A stretch of 22,971 bases of DNA. Source: JAQSWP01 sp040255215 (GTDB lineage: Bacteria > Pseudomonadota > Alphaproteobacteria > Reyranellales > JAQSWP01). Positions 6,971-14,366 of this stretch are shown here, one piece after another. Below the pieces are notes generated by a model. It had not been told where the DNA came from. It did no database searches and was given only the letters and a program-made list of their open reading frames with translations. Location of the stretch: assembly GCA_040255215.1 (NCBI GenBank), contig JBDZUM010000063.1, forward strand, positions 1 through 22,971, read 5' to 3'. The stretch's first letter is position 1, and every line of letters starts with the position of its first letter. The position numbers were made by a program, and so were the translations under genes.

Positions 6971-8230
6971 ATGGACCCTCAATCCCTCGACACGCTGCTG
7001 CGGCTTGGCCTGGCGCTGGCCATTGGCCTGCTGGTCGGGCTGGAGCGCGGCTTCAGCCAGCGCGAGGAGGCCGAGGGCGAGCGGGTGGCGGGTTTCCGCA
7101 CCTTCGGTATCATCGGACTGAGCGGCGGGCTGGTCGGCCTGCTGACCCTGGAAACCGACTGGCTGTTGCTGGCTGCCGCTTTCCCGAGCTTCGCCGCCAT
7201 CGTCCTCTACGCCTTCTGGCGCGGCGAACGGCACAGCGAGGACCACGGTGCGACGACCTTGTTCGCCACGCTCGCCACCTTCTGCCTCGGCGTCGTCGCT
7301 GTGCTGGGCGACATGGAGCATGCCGCGGCAGGTGCGGTGGTGCTGACTATCGTGCTGGCGCTCAAGCGCGAAATGCATGTCGGGCTGGAGCGCATCAGGC
7401 GGGTCGAGCTGCGCGCCGCCATCCAGCTGCTGCTGATCTCCGTCGTGGTGCTGCCTGTGTTGCCCGATCGCGGCTTCGGTCCCTACGAGGCGATCAACCC
7501 GTTCCGCACCTGGCTGATGGTGGTGCTGATCGCCGGCGTCTCCTTCGCCGGCTACGTCGCCATCCGCCTGCTGGGCGCGCGGCGCGGCACGCTGCTTACC
7601 GGCGTATTCGGCGGGCTGGTCTCGTCCACCGCCGTCGCCCTGTCGCTGGCGGCGCGGGCGCGCGAGCCCAAAGCCGCACTGTCGGGTCTGGCCGCCGGTA
7701 TCGTCGTCGCCTCCTCGATGATGTTCTGGCGCTGCGCCATCGTCGTCGGCGCCATCGATCTGGCGCTGGGGCTGCGGCTCGCCTGGCCGTTGGGTATCGC
7801 CGGCGCCATCGGCATGGCGGGTGGCATCGTCCTGGCGTGGCGCGGCAGCGGCGGCGACGGCTACGAGCCGCAGGACCCGACCGCGCTGCGCACGGCGCTG
7901 CAGTTCGGCCTGCTGCTGGCGGCGGTGGAATTGCTGGCGGCCCTCCTCCAGGCCTGGGCTGGAGACGAGGGGCTGCTGGCGCTGGCCGGCATTTCCGGCC
8001 TGGCCGATGTCGACGCCATCAGCCTGTCGATCGCCTCGATGGCCGGGCAGGGGCTGGATCGCGGCATTGCCGCCGCTGCCATCGTGCTGGCCGCCGCCTC
8101 CAACACGCTGGTCAAGATCGGCATCGTCACCCTGCGCGGCGCGCCGGCCCTGGGCTGGCGGGTCGGATTGCCGCTGGGCGCAGCACTAGCCGGCGGGGCG
8201 GCGGCGCTGGCGGTGCCGGCCCCCTGGTAG
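6971..8230 (+). CDS. MgtC/SapB-DUF4010 family integral membrane protein
   Basis: A polytopic inner-membrane protein of 419 residues. The N-terminal quarter carries the MgtC/SapB signature LALAIGLLVGLERGF (13-27) with the charged loop EGERVAGFRTFGIIGLSGG (37-55). A cytoplasmic arginine/glutamate-rich stretch (about 130-150) and then a helix-rich C-terminal domain follow (GVFGGLVSSTAVALSLAAR, GLADVDAISLSIASMA, AAAIVLAAASNTLVKIG); these are the conserved blocks of DUF4010. Relatives have been linked to magnesium or phosphate stress, but the function of this long two-domain form is not established. A GGAG six bases before the ATG supports the start. It stands alone: 121 bases from chaC and 84 from the next gene. 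Confidence 0.87.
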   Translation: MDPQSLDTLLRLGLALAIGLLVGLERGFSQREEAEGERVAGFRTFGIIGLSGGLVGLLTLETDWLLLAAAFPSFAAIVLYAFWRGERHSEDHGATTLFATLATFCLGVVAVLGDMEHAAAGAVVLTIVLALKREMHVGLERIRRVELRAAIQLLLISVVVLPVLPDRGFGPYEAINPFRTWLMVVLIAGVSFAGYVAIRLLGARRGTLLTGVFGGLVSSTAVALSLAARAREPKAALSGLAAGIVVASSMMFWRCAIVVGAIDLALGLRLAWPLGIAGAIGMAGGIVLAWRGSGGDGYEPQDPTALRTALQFGLLLAAVELLAALLQAWAGDEGLLALAGISGLADVDAISLSIASMAGQGLDRGIAAAAIVLAAASNTLVKIGIVTLRGAPALGWRVGLPLGAALAGGAAALAVPAPW

Positions 8231-8257
8231 GCCGGTTTCTCGTGAACCGTCATCGCT

Positions 8258-8285
8258 TTGCCGCGTTTGGCAGGCACTCTATGAT
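8258..8285 (+). promoter_or_regulatory. Candidate promoter for malonyl-CoA decarboxylase
   Basis: TTGCCG (8258-8263), a 16-base spacer and TATGAT (8280-8285) lie 30 bases upstream of the ATG at 8315. A small CGGTT/AACCG hairpin (8233-8249) lies just upstream, right after the stop of the previous gene; it lacks a T-run. Visual match only. Confidence 0.42.
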
Positions 8286-8314
8286 GCCACTGACCACTCG
8301 ACGGGATCCTCCCC

Positions 8315-9706
8315 ATGCTGCGTAGTTTCTGGCGCGATCAGGTCGGCTCGATCGCCGATCGCGGACGCGAAATCCTCAAGCTGGCCACCGGCGCGCCGAA
8401 ACGGGCGCCCGATGCCGCTGCACTGGCCCGCCGCCTGCTCGACCAGCGCGGCGAGGCCTCCGGCCTGGCGCTGGCGCAGGATCTGGCGACCTCGATCCGC
8501 ACCATGGACGGCAAGGCGCTGACGCAGTTCCTGCTGGTGCTGGCGCGCGATTTCGGTTGCGACGCGCTCGGGCTCGAAAAGGCCATCGCCGCCTGGCAGC
8601 GCCAGCCCGGCGATCGCACGCTCGCGGCCTTGCGCGCGGCGGTCGAAACGCCGCGCCAGGATCTGTTCCGCCGCCTCAACATGGCGCCCGACGGGACGGC
8701 GACCATCGTCGAGCTGCGCCGCTGCCTGCTGCAGGTCCTGCCCGAGCATCCCGAGTTGAGCGCCGTCGACGAAGATCTGCGCCATCTGCTGGGCTCCTGG
8801 TTCAACCGCGGTTTCCTGCGGCTGGAGCGTATCGACTGGAATACGCCGGCGGCCATACTGGAAAAGCTGATCCGCTACGAGGCGGTGCACGAGATCGACG
8901 GCTGGGACGATCTGCGCGGTCGTCTGGCGGCCGACCGGCGGTGCTTCGCCTTCTTCCATCCGGCCATGCCGGACGAGCCGCTGATCTTCGTCGAGGTGGC
9001 GCTGCTCGAGACGATGGCCGCTGCCGTCGCTCCCCTGATCGCCAAGGACCGTGTCATCGGCGATCCGCGCGCGGCCGATACGGCGATCTTCTATTCCATC
9101 AGCAACTGCCAGGACGGGCTGCGCGGCATTTCGTTCGGCAATTTCCTGATCAAGCAGGTGGTCAGCGAACTGCAGGCCGAGCTGCCGGAGATGGCCAATT
9201 TCGCCACGCTGTCGCCGGTGCCGGGCCTGCGCCGGGCGCTGCAGAAGGGGGGCGAGGACGGCTTCTCGCCGGCCAGGATCGAGGCGCTGCTGGGCGACGA
9301 GGTGCTGCGGCTGGCGCGGCAGACCGGCAACGAGGATCCGCTCGCCGGCATCGATGCTCTCCTGCGGCGCAGCGACGTGGTGTCGCCGGCCGTCAACAAG
9401 GCGCTGCAGCGATTGACGCTGGCCTATCTGACGCGCGTCAGGCGCGGCCGTGGCGTCTTCGATCCGGTCGGCCATTTCCATCTCTCCAACGGCGCGCGGC
9501 TGGAGCGCATCAACCTCGGCGCCGATCTTTCGGCCAAGGGCCTGCAGCAATCCTTCGGCGTGATGGTCAACTATCTCTACGACCCGAAGAGCCTCGAGGA
9601 GAACCACGAGGCCTATGTCGACAGCGGCGAGGTCAGCATGCCGCGCCGCCTGACGGGCGAGGCGGAGGAAATCGAACGGCTGTGGCAGCCGGTGCTGGCG
9701 GCCTGA
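8315..9706 (+). CDS. Malonyl-CoA decarboxylase
   Basis: Converts malonyl-CoA to acetyl-CoA and CO2, either to use malonate or to lower malonyl-CoA. The 463-residue length fits the bacterial MatA/MlyCD family. The N-terminal 170 residues are the helical oligomerisation domain. The C-terminal acyltransferase-like domain contains FFHPAMPDEPLIFVEVAL (213-230), YSISNCQDGLRGISFGNFLIK (about 260-280), LSPVPGL (299-305) and FHLSNGA (388-394). S300 and H389 occupy the positions of the Ser/His pair known from the human enzyme. No malonyl-CoA synthetase (matB) or malonate transporter is nearby, so a housekeeping role in balancing malonyl-CoA is as likely as malonate growth. The rhomboid gene starts ten bases after its stop and is probably co-transcribed. 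Confidence 0.93.
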   Translation: MLRSFWRDQVGSIADRGREILKLATGAPKRAPDAAALARRLLDQRGEASGLALAQDLATSIRTMDGKALTQFLLVLARDFGCDALGLEKAIAAWQRQPGDRTLAALRAAVETPRQDLFRRLNMAPDGTATIVELRRCLLQVLPEHPELSAVDEDLRHLLGSWFNRGFLRLERIDWNTPAAILEKLIRYEAVHEIDGWDDLRGRLAADRRCFAFFHPAMPDEPLIFVEVALLETMAAAVAPLIAKDRVIGDPRAADTAIFYSISNCQDGLRGISFGNFLIKQVVSELQAELPEMANFATLSPVPGLRRALQKGGEDGFSPARIEALLGDEVLRLARQTGNEDPLAGIDALLRRSDVVSPAVNKALQRLTLAYLTRVRRGRGVFDPVGHFHLSNGARLERINLGADLSAKGLQQSFGVMVNYLYDPKSLEENHEAYVDSGEVSMPRRLTGEAEEIERLWQPVLAA

Positions 9707-9716
9707 TCGCGCCCGC

Positions 9717-10400
9717 ATGTTCCCGATCGGCGACGACAATCCGACCAGCTCGCCTCCGGTCCTGACCATCGCGCTGATCGGCGCCTGCGTTCTGGTGTTC
9801 CTCTACCAGATCTCGCTGTCAGAGCCGGCCGCGACGGAATTCATCTTCGACTGGGGCTTCATCGCCGCGGCCGCGTTCGGCGACGGCATCGATGACGGCG
9901 GCCTGGCGGCATGGTCGAAGGTCGTCACCTCGATGTTCTTGCATGGCGATTTCATGCACATCATCGGCAACATGCTGTTCCTCTGGATCTTCGGCAACAA
10001 CATCGAGGAAGCCTTCGGCCGGGTGAAGTTCGCCGTGTTCTACGTGCTGTGCGGCGTCGCCGCCGCCGTCACCCAGGGCTTCACCGCCACCGCCTCGGGC
10101 GTGCCGATGATCGGCGCCTCGGGCGCCATCTCCGGCGTGCTGGGCGCCTACATCCTGATGTACCCGCATGCGCGGGTGCGGGTGTTGATCATGCTCGGCA
10201 TTATCACAATGGTGCGCCTGCGCGCCTATGTCGTGCTCGGCTTGTGGTTCGGCCTGCAACTGCTCAATGCTGTGCTGACGCCGGTGAGCGAGGAGGGCGG
10301 CGTCGCCTTCTGGGCGCATGTCGGCGGCTTCGTCGCCGGCGCCGCCCTGATGCCGCTGTTCCGTCGCGAACGCCCCCGCCGGCGCGGGCCGTGGGGATGA
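9717..10400 (+). CDS. Rhomboid-family intramembrane serine protease
   Basis: Cleaves transmembrane segments of other proteins inside the inner membrane. The 227-residue, roughly six-helix protein carries the serine motif GASGAISG (S135), the catalytic histidine in AHVGGF (H201), and the HIIGNMLFLWIFGNNIEE block (81-98) with H81 and N85, which stabilise the oxyanion. All key residues are present, so it should be active. It begins with MFPIGDDNPT, typical of alphaproteobacterial rhomboids. The C-terminal tail is short and strongly basic. It follows malonyl-CoA decarboxylase by ten bases and converges on the acyl-CoA dehydrogenase with only seven bases between stops. No substrate is evident. Confidence 0.93.
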   Translation: MFPIGDDNPTSSPPVLTIALIGACVLVFLYQISLSEPAATEFIFDWGFIAAAAFGDGIDDGGLAAWSKVVTSMFLHGDFMHIIGNMLFLWIFGNNIEEAFGRVKFAVFYVLCGVAAAVTQGFTATASGVPMIGASGAISGVLGAYILMYPHARVRVLIMLGIITMVRLRAYVVLGLWFGLQLLNAVLTPVSEEGGVAFWAHVGGFVAGAALMPLFRRERPRRRGPWG

Positions 10401-10407
10401 CAGGATT

Positions 10408-11565
10408 CTAGTCTGAGCCGTAGCGCTGCATCAGATGGCGGCCGATGCGCTCGTTCTGGATTTCCGTCGAGCCATCCGTAAAGGCGCAGAGCTTGGCGTT
10501 CGTCAGATGGCGGCCGAGCGGGTATTTGCTCTTCAGCCCTTCGGCGCCCATCAGCTGCACGCAGTCGGCCAGCCCCTTGAGCGCCACGCGGATGGCGAAC
10601 TTCTTGGCATGGGCTGCCGCCAGCACCGCATCGCCGCCGTCCGCCACGATCAGCGCCGCCTTGTCGGTCAGCAGCCGCGCCGCTTCGAGGTCGGTCGCGG
10701 CATCGGCCAGGGCCCAGCGCTGGCCCTCGTGCTCGAGCACCGGCTGGCCGAAAATCTGTCGCGTCATGCCGTAGCGCGCCGCGGTCTCGATGCCGGCATC
10801 GAGCATGGCGCAGCAGAAGCCTGCGACGTAGGTGCGCGCGCCGTTGATGCCGGTCATCGCCGATTTGAAGCCGGCCCCGGGCGGCTGCAGCATTTCCTCC
10901 GCGCGCGCACGATAGCCCTCGAGCCTGAATCCGCCGGCGCCGATCGCCGAGCCGCCATGGAAACGGAACGGCTCCTCGCGCACGAAGCCCGGCCGGTCGT
11001 CGCGCACCAGAAAGGCGGCGATGCCCTTCCAGCCGGCGCCGGGTTCGGTCTGGGCGTAGCAGATCGTCACCCCGGCGACGGCGGCGTTGGTGATCCAGGC
11101 CTTGGCGCCGTCGATCACCCAGGTGTCGCCGTCCTTGCGCGCCGTCGTCCTGATGGCGGCGAAGTCGCTGCCCGCGCCCGGCTCGGTCAGGGCCGTGCAG
11201 CCGATCACCTCGCCGCGCCGCATGGCGGCGATGAGTTCGCCGACGTCGCCTCGGGCGTCGCGGGCGATGCGCGTCATGGCGTTATGGTGGTTGATCAGCG
11301 AGAAGGCGAACGCCATGTCGTGCCGCGCGATGGCTTCGTAGGCGCGCAGCTTGGCAAGGAAGCCCATGCCCTTGCCGCCGTGTTCGCGCGCCAGCTCGAT
11401 CTCGGCCAGGCCCTCGCCGCAGGCCTCGACCAGCGCCTCGCGCGGAAACGTCCAGCCGTCCTGCCATGCCTGGGCGCGCGGGGCGATCCTGGTTTCGGCA
11501 AAGCGTGCGGCCTGCGCCACGATCGCTGTTTCTTCGGGCGTGAGCCGTCCATCGATGTCGTGCAT
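10408..11565 (-). CDS. Acyl-CoA dehydrogenase family protein with an Asp at the usual catalytic Glu site
   Basis: A flavoprotein of 385 residues that should desaturate an acyl-CoA thioester. It has the N-terminal helical domain (about 8-118), the FAD/substrate beta domain with TALTEPGAGSDFAAIRTTA (124-142) and WVIDGAKAWITNA (149-161), and the C-terminal helical domain with the RQIFGQPVLEHEGQ block. In most family members the catalytic base is Glu in YEGTSEIQ; here the segment reads FTDGSTEIQNERIGR, with D364 at that place. The alternative helix-G glutamate of isovaleryl- and long-chain enzymes is also absent (INGARTYVAG). Activity may be altered, or Asp may act as base. The substrate cannot be named. 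It runs divergently from the PrsW-like gene, 73 bases away. Confidence 0.9.
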   Translation of the reverse strand: MHDIDGRLTPEETAIVAQAARFAETRIAPRAQAWQDGWTFPREALVEACGEGLAEIELAREHGGKGMGFLAKLRAYEAIARHDMAFAFSLINHHNAMTRIARDARGDVGELIAAMRRGEVIGCTALTEPGAGSDFAAIRTTARKDGDTWVIDGAKAWITNAAVAGVTICYAQTEPGAGWKGIAAFLVRDDRPGFVREEPFRFHGGSAIGAGGFRLEGYRARAEEMLQPPGAGFKSAMTGINGARTYVAGFCCAMLDAGIETAARYGMTRQIFGQPVLEHEGQRWALADAATDLEAARLLTDKAALIVADGGDAVLAAAHAKKFAIRVALKGLADCVQLMGAEGLKSKYPLGRHLTNAKLCAFTDGSTEIQNERIGRHLMQRYGSD

Positions 11566-11583
11566 GCGCCGACGGTATCAAGC

Positions 11584-11609
11584 GCTTGCCGAGCGGCCAA
11601 GGGGCAAGC
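11584..11609. promoter_or_regulatory. Inverted repeat between the acyl-CoA dehydrogenase and PrsW-like genes
   Basis: GCTTGCC (11584-11590) and its exact complement GGCAAGC (11603-11609) flank a 12-base spacer in the middle of the 73-base divergent space. The position and symmetry suit a repressor operator acting on both genes; the regulator is unknown. An extended -10 (TGCTATGCT, 11621-11629) for the PrsW-like gene lies just downstream. Confidence 0.3.
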
Positions 11610-11638
11610 CGCGCCGACCGTGCTATGCTGGCCTTCGC

Positions 11639-12382
11639 ATGCTTGACGTTCTCATCGTCGCCGCCGCCGTCGCTCCGGCGCTGATCGTGCTGCGGCTGTT
11701 CATCTCGTGGGACCTGTTTCCCGAACCGACCGGCATGATCCTCGCCACCTTCCTCTGGGGCATGGCGTCGATCGTGCCGGTGCTGCTGGTGGGTGACATC
11801 ATCGTCGCTGCGCTGCAGAACGTCGAGGATCCGTTCTGGAGCGCCGCCGGCTTCGCCTTTCTTGCCGCCGCCCTGCCGGAGGAGCTGGCGAAGTTCGCCG
11901 TGCTGACGCTGTTCTGCATGCGCCATTCGCATTTCGACGAACCGATGGACGGGCTGGTCTATGGCATGACCGCCTCGCTGGGCTTCGCCGCACTTGAGAA
12001 CATCGCCTATCTGATCGACGCCGGCGAAGGCTGGGTCGACGTGGCGCTGCTGCGCGCTTTCCTGTCGGTGCCGAGCCACGGGCTCGACGGCGCCATCATG
12101 GGATTTTTCGCCGCCCTGGCGCATTTCGAGAAACGACGCGCGACGCTGTGGTGGTTCCTGGCGCTGGCCGTGCCGATCTCGCTGCACGGGCTCTACAACA
12201 CACCGTTGTTCCTCGCCGATTTCGAGACCGGTGCGGCCGACGACAGCATGCGCGGTCTGTTCGTGCTGCTGCCGCTGGCGATACTGGCGGTGGAGATCGG
12301 CTGGGCGGTGCGCCTGTTCCGCCGCGTCAACCGCGATCAGAAGGCGCTGCTCGCCAGGGTGCAGGCCGCGCCCGGCGACTGA
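11639..12382 (+). CDS. PrsW-family intramembrane metalloprotease-like protein
   Basis: A 247-residue polytopic membrane protein. It carries the PrsW motifs in order: PEELAKF with E81-E82 and K85, a second glutamate in ALENIAY (E120), SHGLDGA with H147, and LHGLYNT with H183. In Bacillus PrsW cleaves the anti-sigma factor RsiW and the EE pair and a later His are required, so this protein has what it needs to be a protease. Eight or so hydrophobic segments are visible, and the tail is short and basic. The ATG at 11639 is the only Met that gives a normal start; the open frame upstream runs into the divergent gene. Its stop lies three bases from the stop of the convergent glycosyltransferase. No anti-sigma factor is visible nearby. 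Confidence 0.87.
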   Translation: MLDVLIVAAAVAPALIVLRLFISWDLFPEPTGMILATFLWGMASIVPVLLVGDIIVAALQNVEDPFWSAAGFAFLAAALPEELAKFAVLTLFCMRHSHFDEPMDGLVYGMTASLGFAALENIAYLIDAGEGWVDVALLRAFLSVPSHGLDGAIMGFFAALAHFEKRRATLWWFLALAVPISLHGLYNTPLFLADFETGAADDSMRGLFVLLPLAILAVEIGWAVRLFRRVNRDQKALLARVQAAPGD

Positions 12383-12385
12383 TCG

Positions 12386-13282
12386 CTATTCGGCGGCCCG
12401 TCGGTCGAGCGAGGCGATGACCTCGAACGCATCGTGCCGCACGTGGTTCAGCCGCATCTGTTCGCGCAGCATCGCCTCGGTGATCAGCCCGCGGTCCATG
12501 CATTCGCGCACCAGGCCGAAGAAGAAAGCCACCTGGTTCGGATCGGGATGCGCCACGTAGGCTCGCTGTTCCGCTGGAACCTCGCCGAACAGCCCGCGAC
12601 GGATGCGCTTGAGCACGCCGCCCTGCGTCTTCTTGCGCTCGGCGTCCTGGAAATCGACCGGCAGACCGGTTTTCCAGGGCTGGGTCTTGCGCCGCGTGTT
12701 GTGCAGCATGCGGGTGTTTTCGTTCAGCGTGTCGAAGTGGTTCCACTCGTCTTCGAACGTGCCGATCGTCGCCTCGTCCTCGCAGCGCAGCGAGATCCAG
12801 TCCATGTAGTCGCGCTTGTACTCGAACAGCTCGTTGAACTCGCGCTCGCAATCCCAATGCCGCAGTTTGGCGCAGTCCAGCAGCATGACGCTCGAGGCGA
12901 AGCGCTTGGTGGCGCCGCGCGCCTTGCACATTATCGCCTTGCCCTGCATGTCGCGGCTCAGCAAGTCATGCACGTCGCCGACGGCGAAGACGTCGGGGTC
13001 GACCACCACGGCCTTGTCCTGGTAGCCCGTCAGCTTGGGCGGCATGAAGCGCAGCGGCGTGAAGGACTGCAGGTCGTCGTTCTTCCAGATGCGGGTGACG
13101 CCATCGCGCAGGAAACCCTGGCCGTCGCGCGCGGCGAGGAACGGGTGGTCCTTGAAGTGGATGATGCGGACGTCGAAGCTGTCGGGATGGCGCGAATTGC
13201 GCTTCATCGAGTAGGCCGAAACGATGGCGCCGACGATCTGCTTTTCGTTGGTGTGGACGAAGACGGTGCCGGTCTGGCTCAT
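12386..13282 (-). CDS. GT8-like (GT-A fold) glycosyltransferase
   Basis: A 298-residue cytosolic protein that I place near glycosyltransferase family 8. It begins with a strand TVFVHTNEKQIVGAIVSAYS as in GT-A enzymes, has a DxD-like metal site in AVVVDPDVFAVGDV (D95 and D97), then SSVMLLDCAKL (130-140), which corresponds to the GT8 NSGVMLIN block, and LHNTRRKTQPWKTG (193-206), which corresponds to the HFxGxxKPW block. The sugar donor and acceptor cannot be predicted. It starts four bases after the sulfotransferase stop, with an AGGTGA ribosome site, so the two are one operon: a sugar-adding and a sulfate-adding step on the same molecule is a fair inference. The frame stays open upstream inside the sulfotransferase, but that part has no homology. 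Confidence 0.75.
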   Translation of the reverse strand: MSQTGTVFVHTNEKQIVGAIVSAYSMKRNSRHPDSFDVRIIHFKDHPFLAARDGQGFLRDGVTRIWKNDDLQSFTPLRFMPPKLTGYQDKAVVVDPDVFAVGDVHDLLSRDMQGKAIMCKARGATKRFASSVMLLDCAKLRHWDCEREFNELFEYKRDYMDWISLRCEDEATIGTFEDEWNHFDTLNENTRMLHNTRRKTQPWKTGLPVDFQDAERKKTQGGVLKRIRRGLFGEVPAEQRAYVAHPDPNQVAFFFGLVRECMDRGLITEAMLREQMRLNHVRHDAFEVIASLDRRAAE

Positions 13283-13286
13283 GGGA

Positions 13287-14204
13287 TCACCTGCCTGCAG
13301 CGCCGGCGACGGGTGCCGCGGACGGCGCATAGCCATAGTAGGGGTCGAGATTCGCCGCCACAAGCGCATCGATCTGCGACACTTGATCGGCGTCGAACTG
13401 GCGTCGCCAGCCGCCGGCCTCGCCGCTGCGCGCCTTGAAGGATTGCGGGTTGGCGACGTCGCCCGGGCGCAGCTGGCGCGGCGCATCGGGTGCCGCGGCC
13501 GCCTCGCGTTCGCGCCGCTGCATGTTCTCGAACGAGCCGAATTCGACGGCACTGGCGATCGCGGCCTCGTCCACCGTGCCGTCGAGGAAGCGCACGATGC
13601 GGGCCAGTTCGCGCCGCGGATCGGCCCGCATGTCCTCGTAGCGCACCATCAGCGCGTCCTCGCGGCCGTCGATCTCGACGGCCCAGCGGTTGAGCAGGGC
13701 GATGGCGTGCTTCATGCCGGCCGGTTCGCGTAGCACGAAGTCGAACATGGCGATGTCGCGCGCCGGGTCGGGATAGCGGTTGATCCACCGCTTGCGCGGC
13801 GTCATGCGATGGCGCCAGTGATGGAACATGGAGACCGCGACGTCGGCGGGATGGCGCGCCAGCACGATCGTGCGCCTTCCGGCATGCCAGGGTCTTCCGT
13901 CGCCGCCGGTGACGTCGCGGATGTAGTTGTCGTGGGTGAAGAACACGCCGAGATCGCGGCCGCTGGCCGCCTCGTAGGCGTCGAGCATGACGTGCAGCCA
14001 GGTGCGGCCGCTCTTGGCGCAGGAGACGACGAAGGCGCGCGAGCCCGCGATCTGCAGAGCTTCCTCGCGTCCGCGCAGCCGCCGCTCGAGACGCCGGCGC
14101 GTCTCGTCCGGCAGCAGCCTGGCGCCCTTGACCAGCAGCTTGCGCAGCCGCACAGCTGCGCTGAGGCGCAGCGAATCCAGTCTGTCGAGGCGTGCCGATT
14201 GCAT
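13287..14204 (-). CDS. PAPS-dependent sulfotransferase domain protein
   Basis: Transfers sulfate from PAPS to a hydroxyl or amino group of a sugar or lipid. The 305-residue protein shows the 5'-phosphosulfate loop CAKSGRTWLHVML (62-74, K64), a following FFTHDNY with H91 as possible base, and the 3'-phosphate motif IVLARHPADVAVSMFHHW (113-130, R117 and S125). RYEDMRADP (188-196) and FKARSGEAGGWR (256-267), equivalent to the RKGxxGxWK element, complete the cytosolic-type sulfotransferase pattern. I chose the ATG at 14204; a GTG at 14276 would add 24 low-complexity residues. The first gene of a two-gene minus-strand operon with the GT8-like enzyme. No PAPS synthesis genes are in the window. Confidence 0.88.
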   Translation of the reverse strand: MQSARLDRLDSLRLSAAVRLRKLLVKGARLLPDETRRRLERRLRGREEALQIAGSRAFVVSCAKSGRTWLHVMLDAYEAASGRDLGVFFTHDNYIRDVTGGDGRPWHAGRRTIVLARHPADVAVSMFHHWRHRMTPRKRWINRYPDPARDIAMFDFVLREPAGMKHAIALLNRWAVEIDGREDALMVRYEDMRADPRRELARIVRFLDGTVDEAAIASAVEFGSFENMQRREREAAAAPDAPRQLRPGDVANPQSFKARSGEAGGWRRQFDADQVSQIDALVAANLDPYYGYAPSAAPVAGAAGR

Positions 14205-14305
14205 CTTGCTGGCTGGTGAAGCTGTCTGTAGTAAGGCGTCGGGCTGCGGACGGCGCGCCGCGCCGGCCGGTGGCACCGGAGATTTGGCACGTTCCCGCCC
14301 GGGGA

Positions 14306-14317
14306 AAAAGGCCTTTT
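14306..14317. promoter_or_regulatory. 12-bp perfect palindrome in the sulfotransferase/methyltransferase divergent region
   Basis: AAAAGGCCTTTT is fully self-complementary and AT-rich against a very GC-rich background. It lies 50 bases upstream of the methyltransferase ATG and about 100 from the sulfotransferase ATG, where an operator or promoter element would be expected. The adjoining TTTTAT could be a poor -10. The 162 bases 14205-14366 hold nothing else I can support. Confidence 0.3.
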
Positions 14318-14366
14318 ATCGTCGCGCCCGGCCGCACCGGCTCCGGGATTGCAGGGAACGGGATTG

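Noticed and set aside
8233..8249. Intrinsic terminator after the MgtC/DUF4010 gene
   Set aside because: The CGGTT/AACCG stem is short and lacks a T-run.
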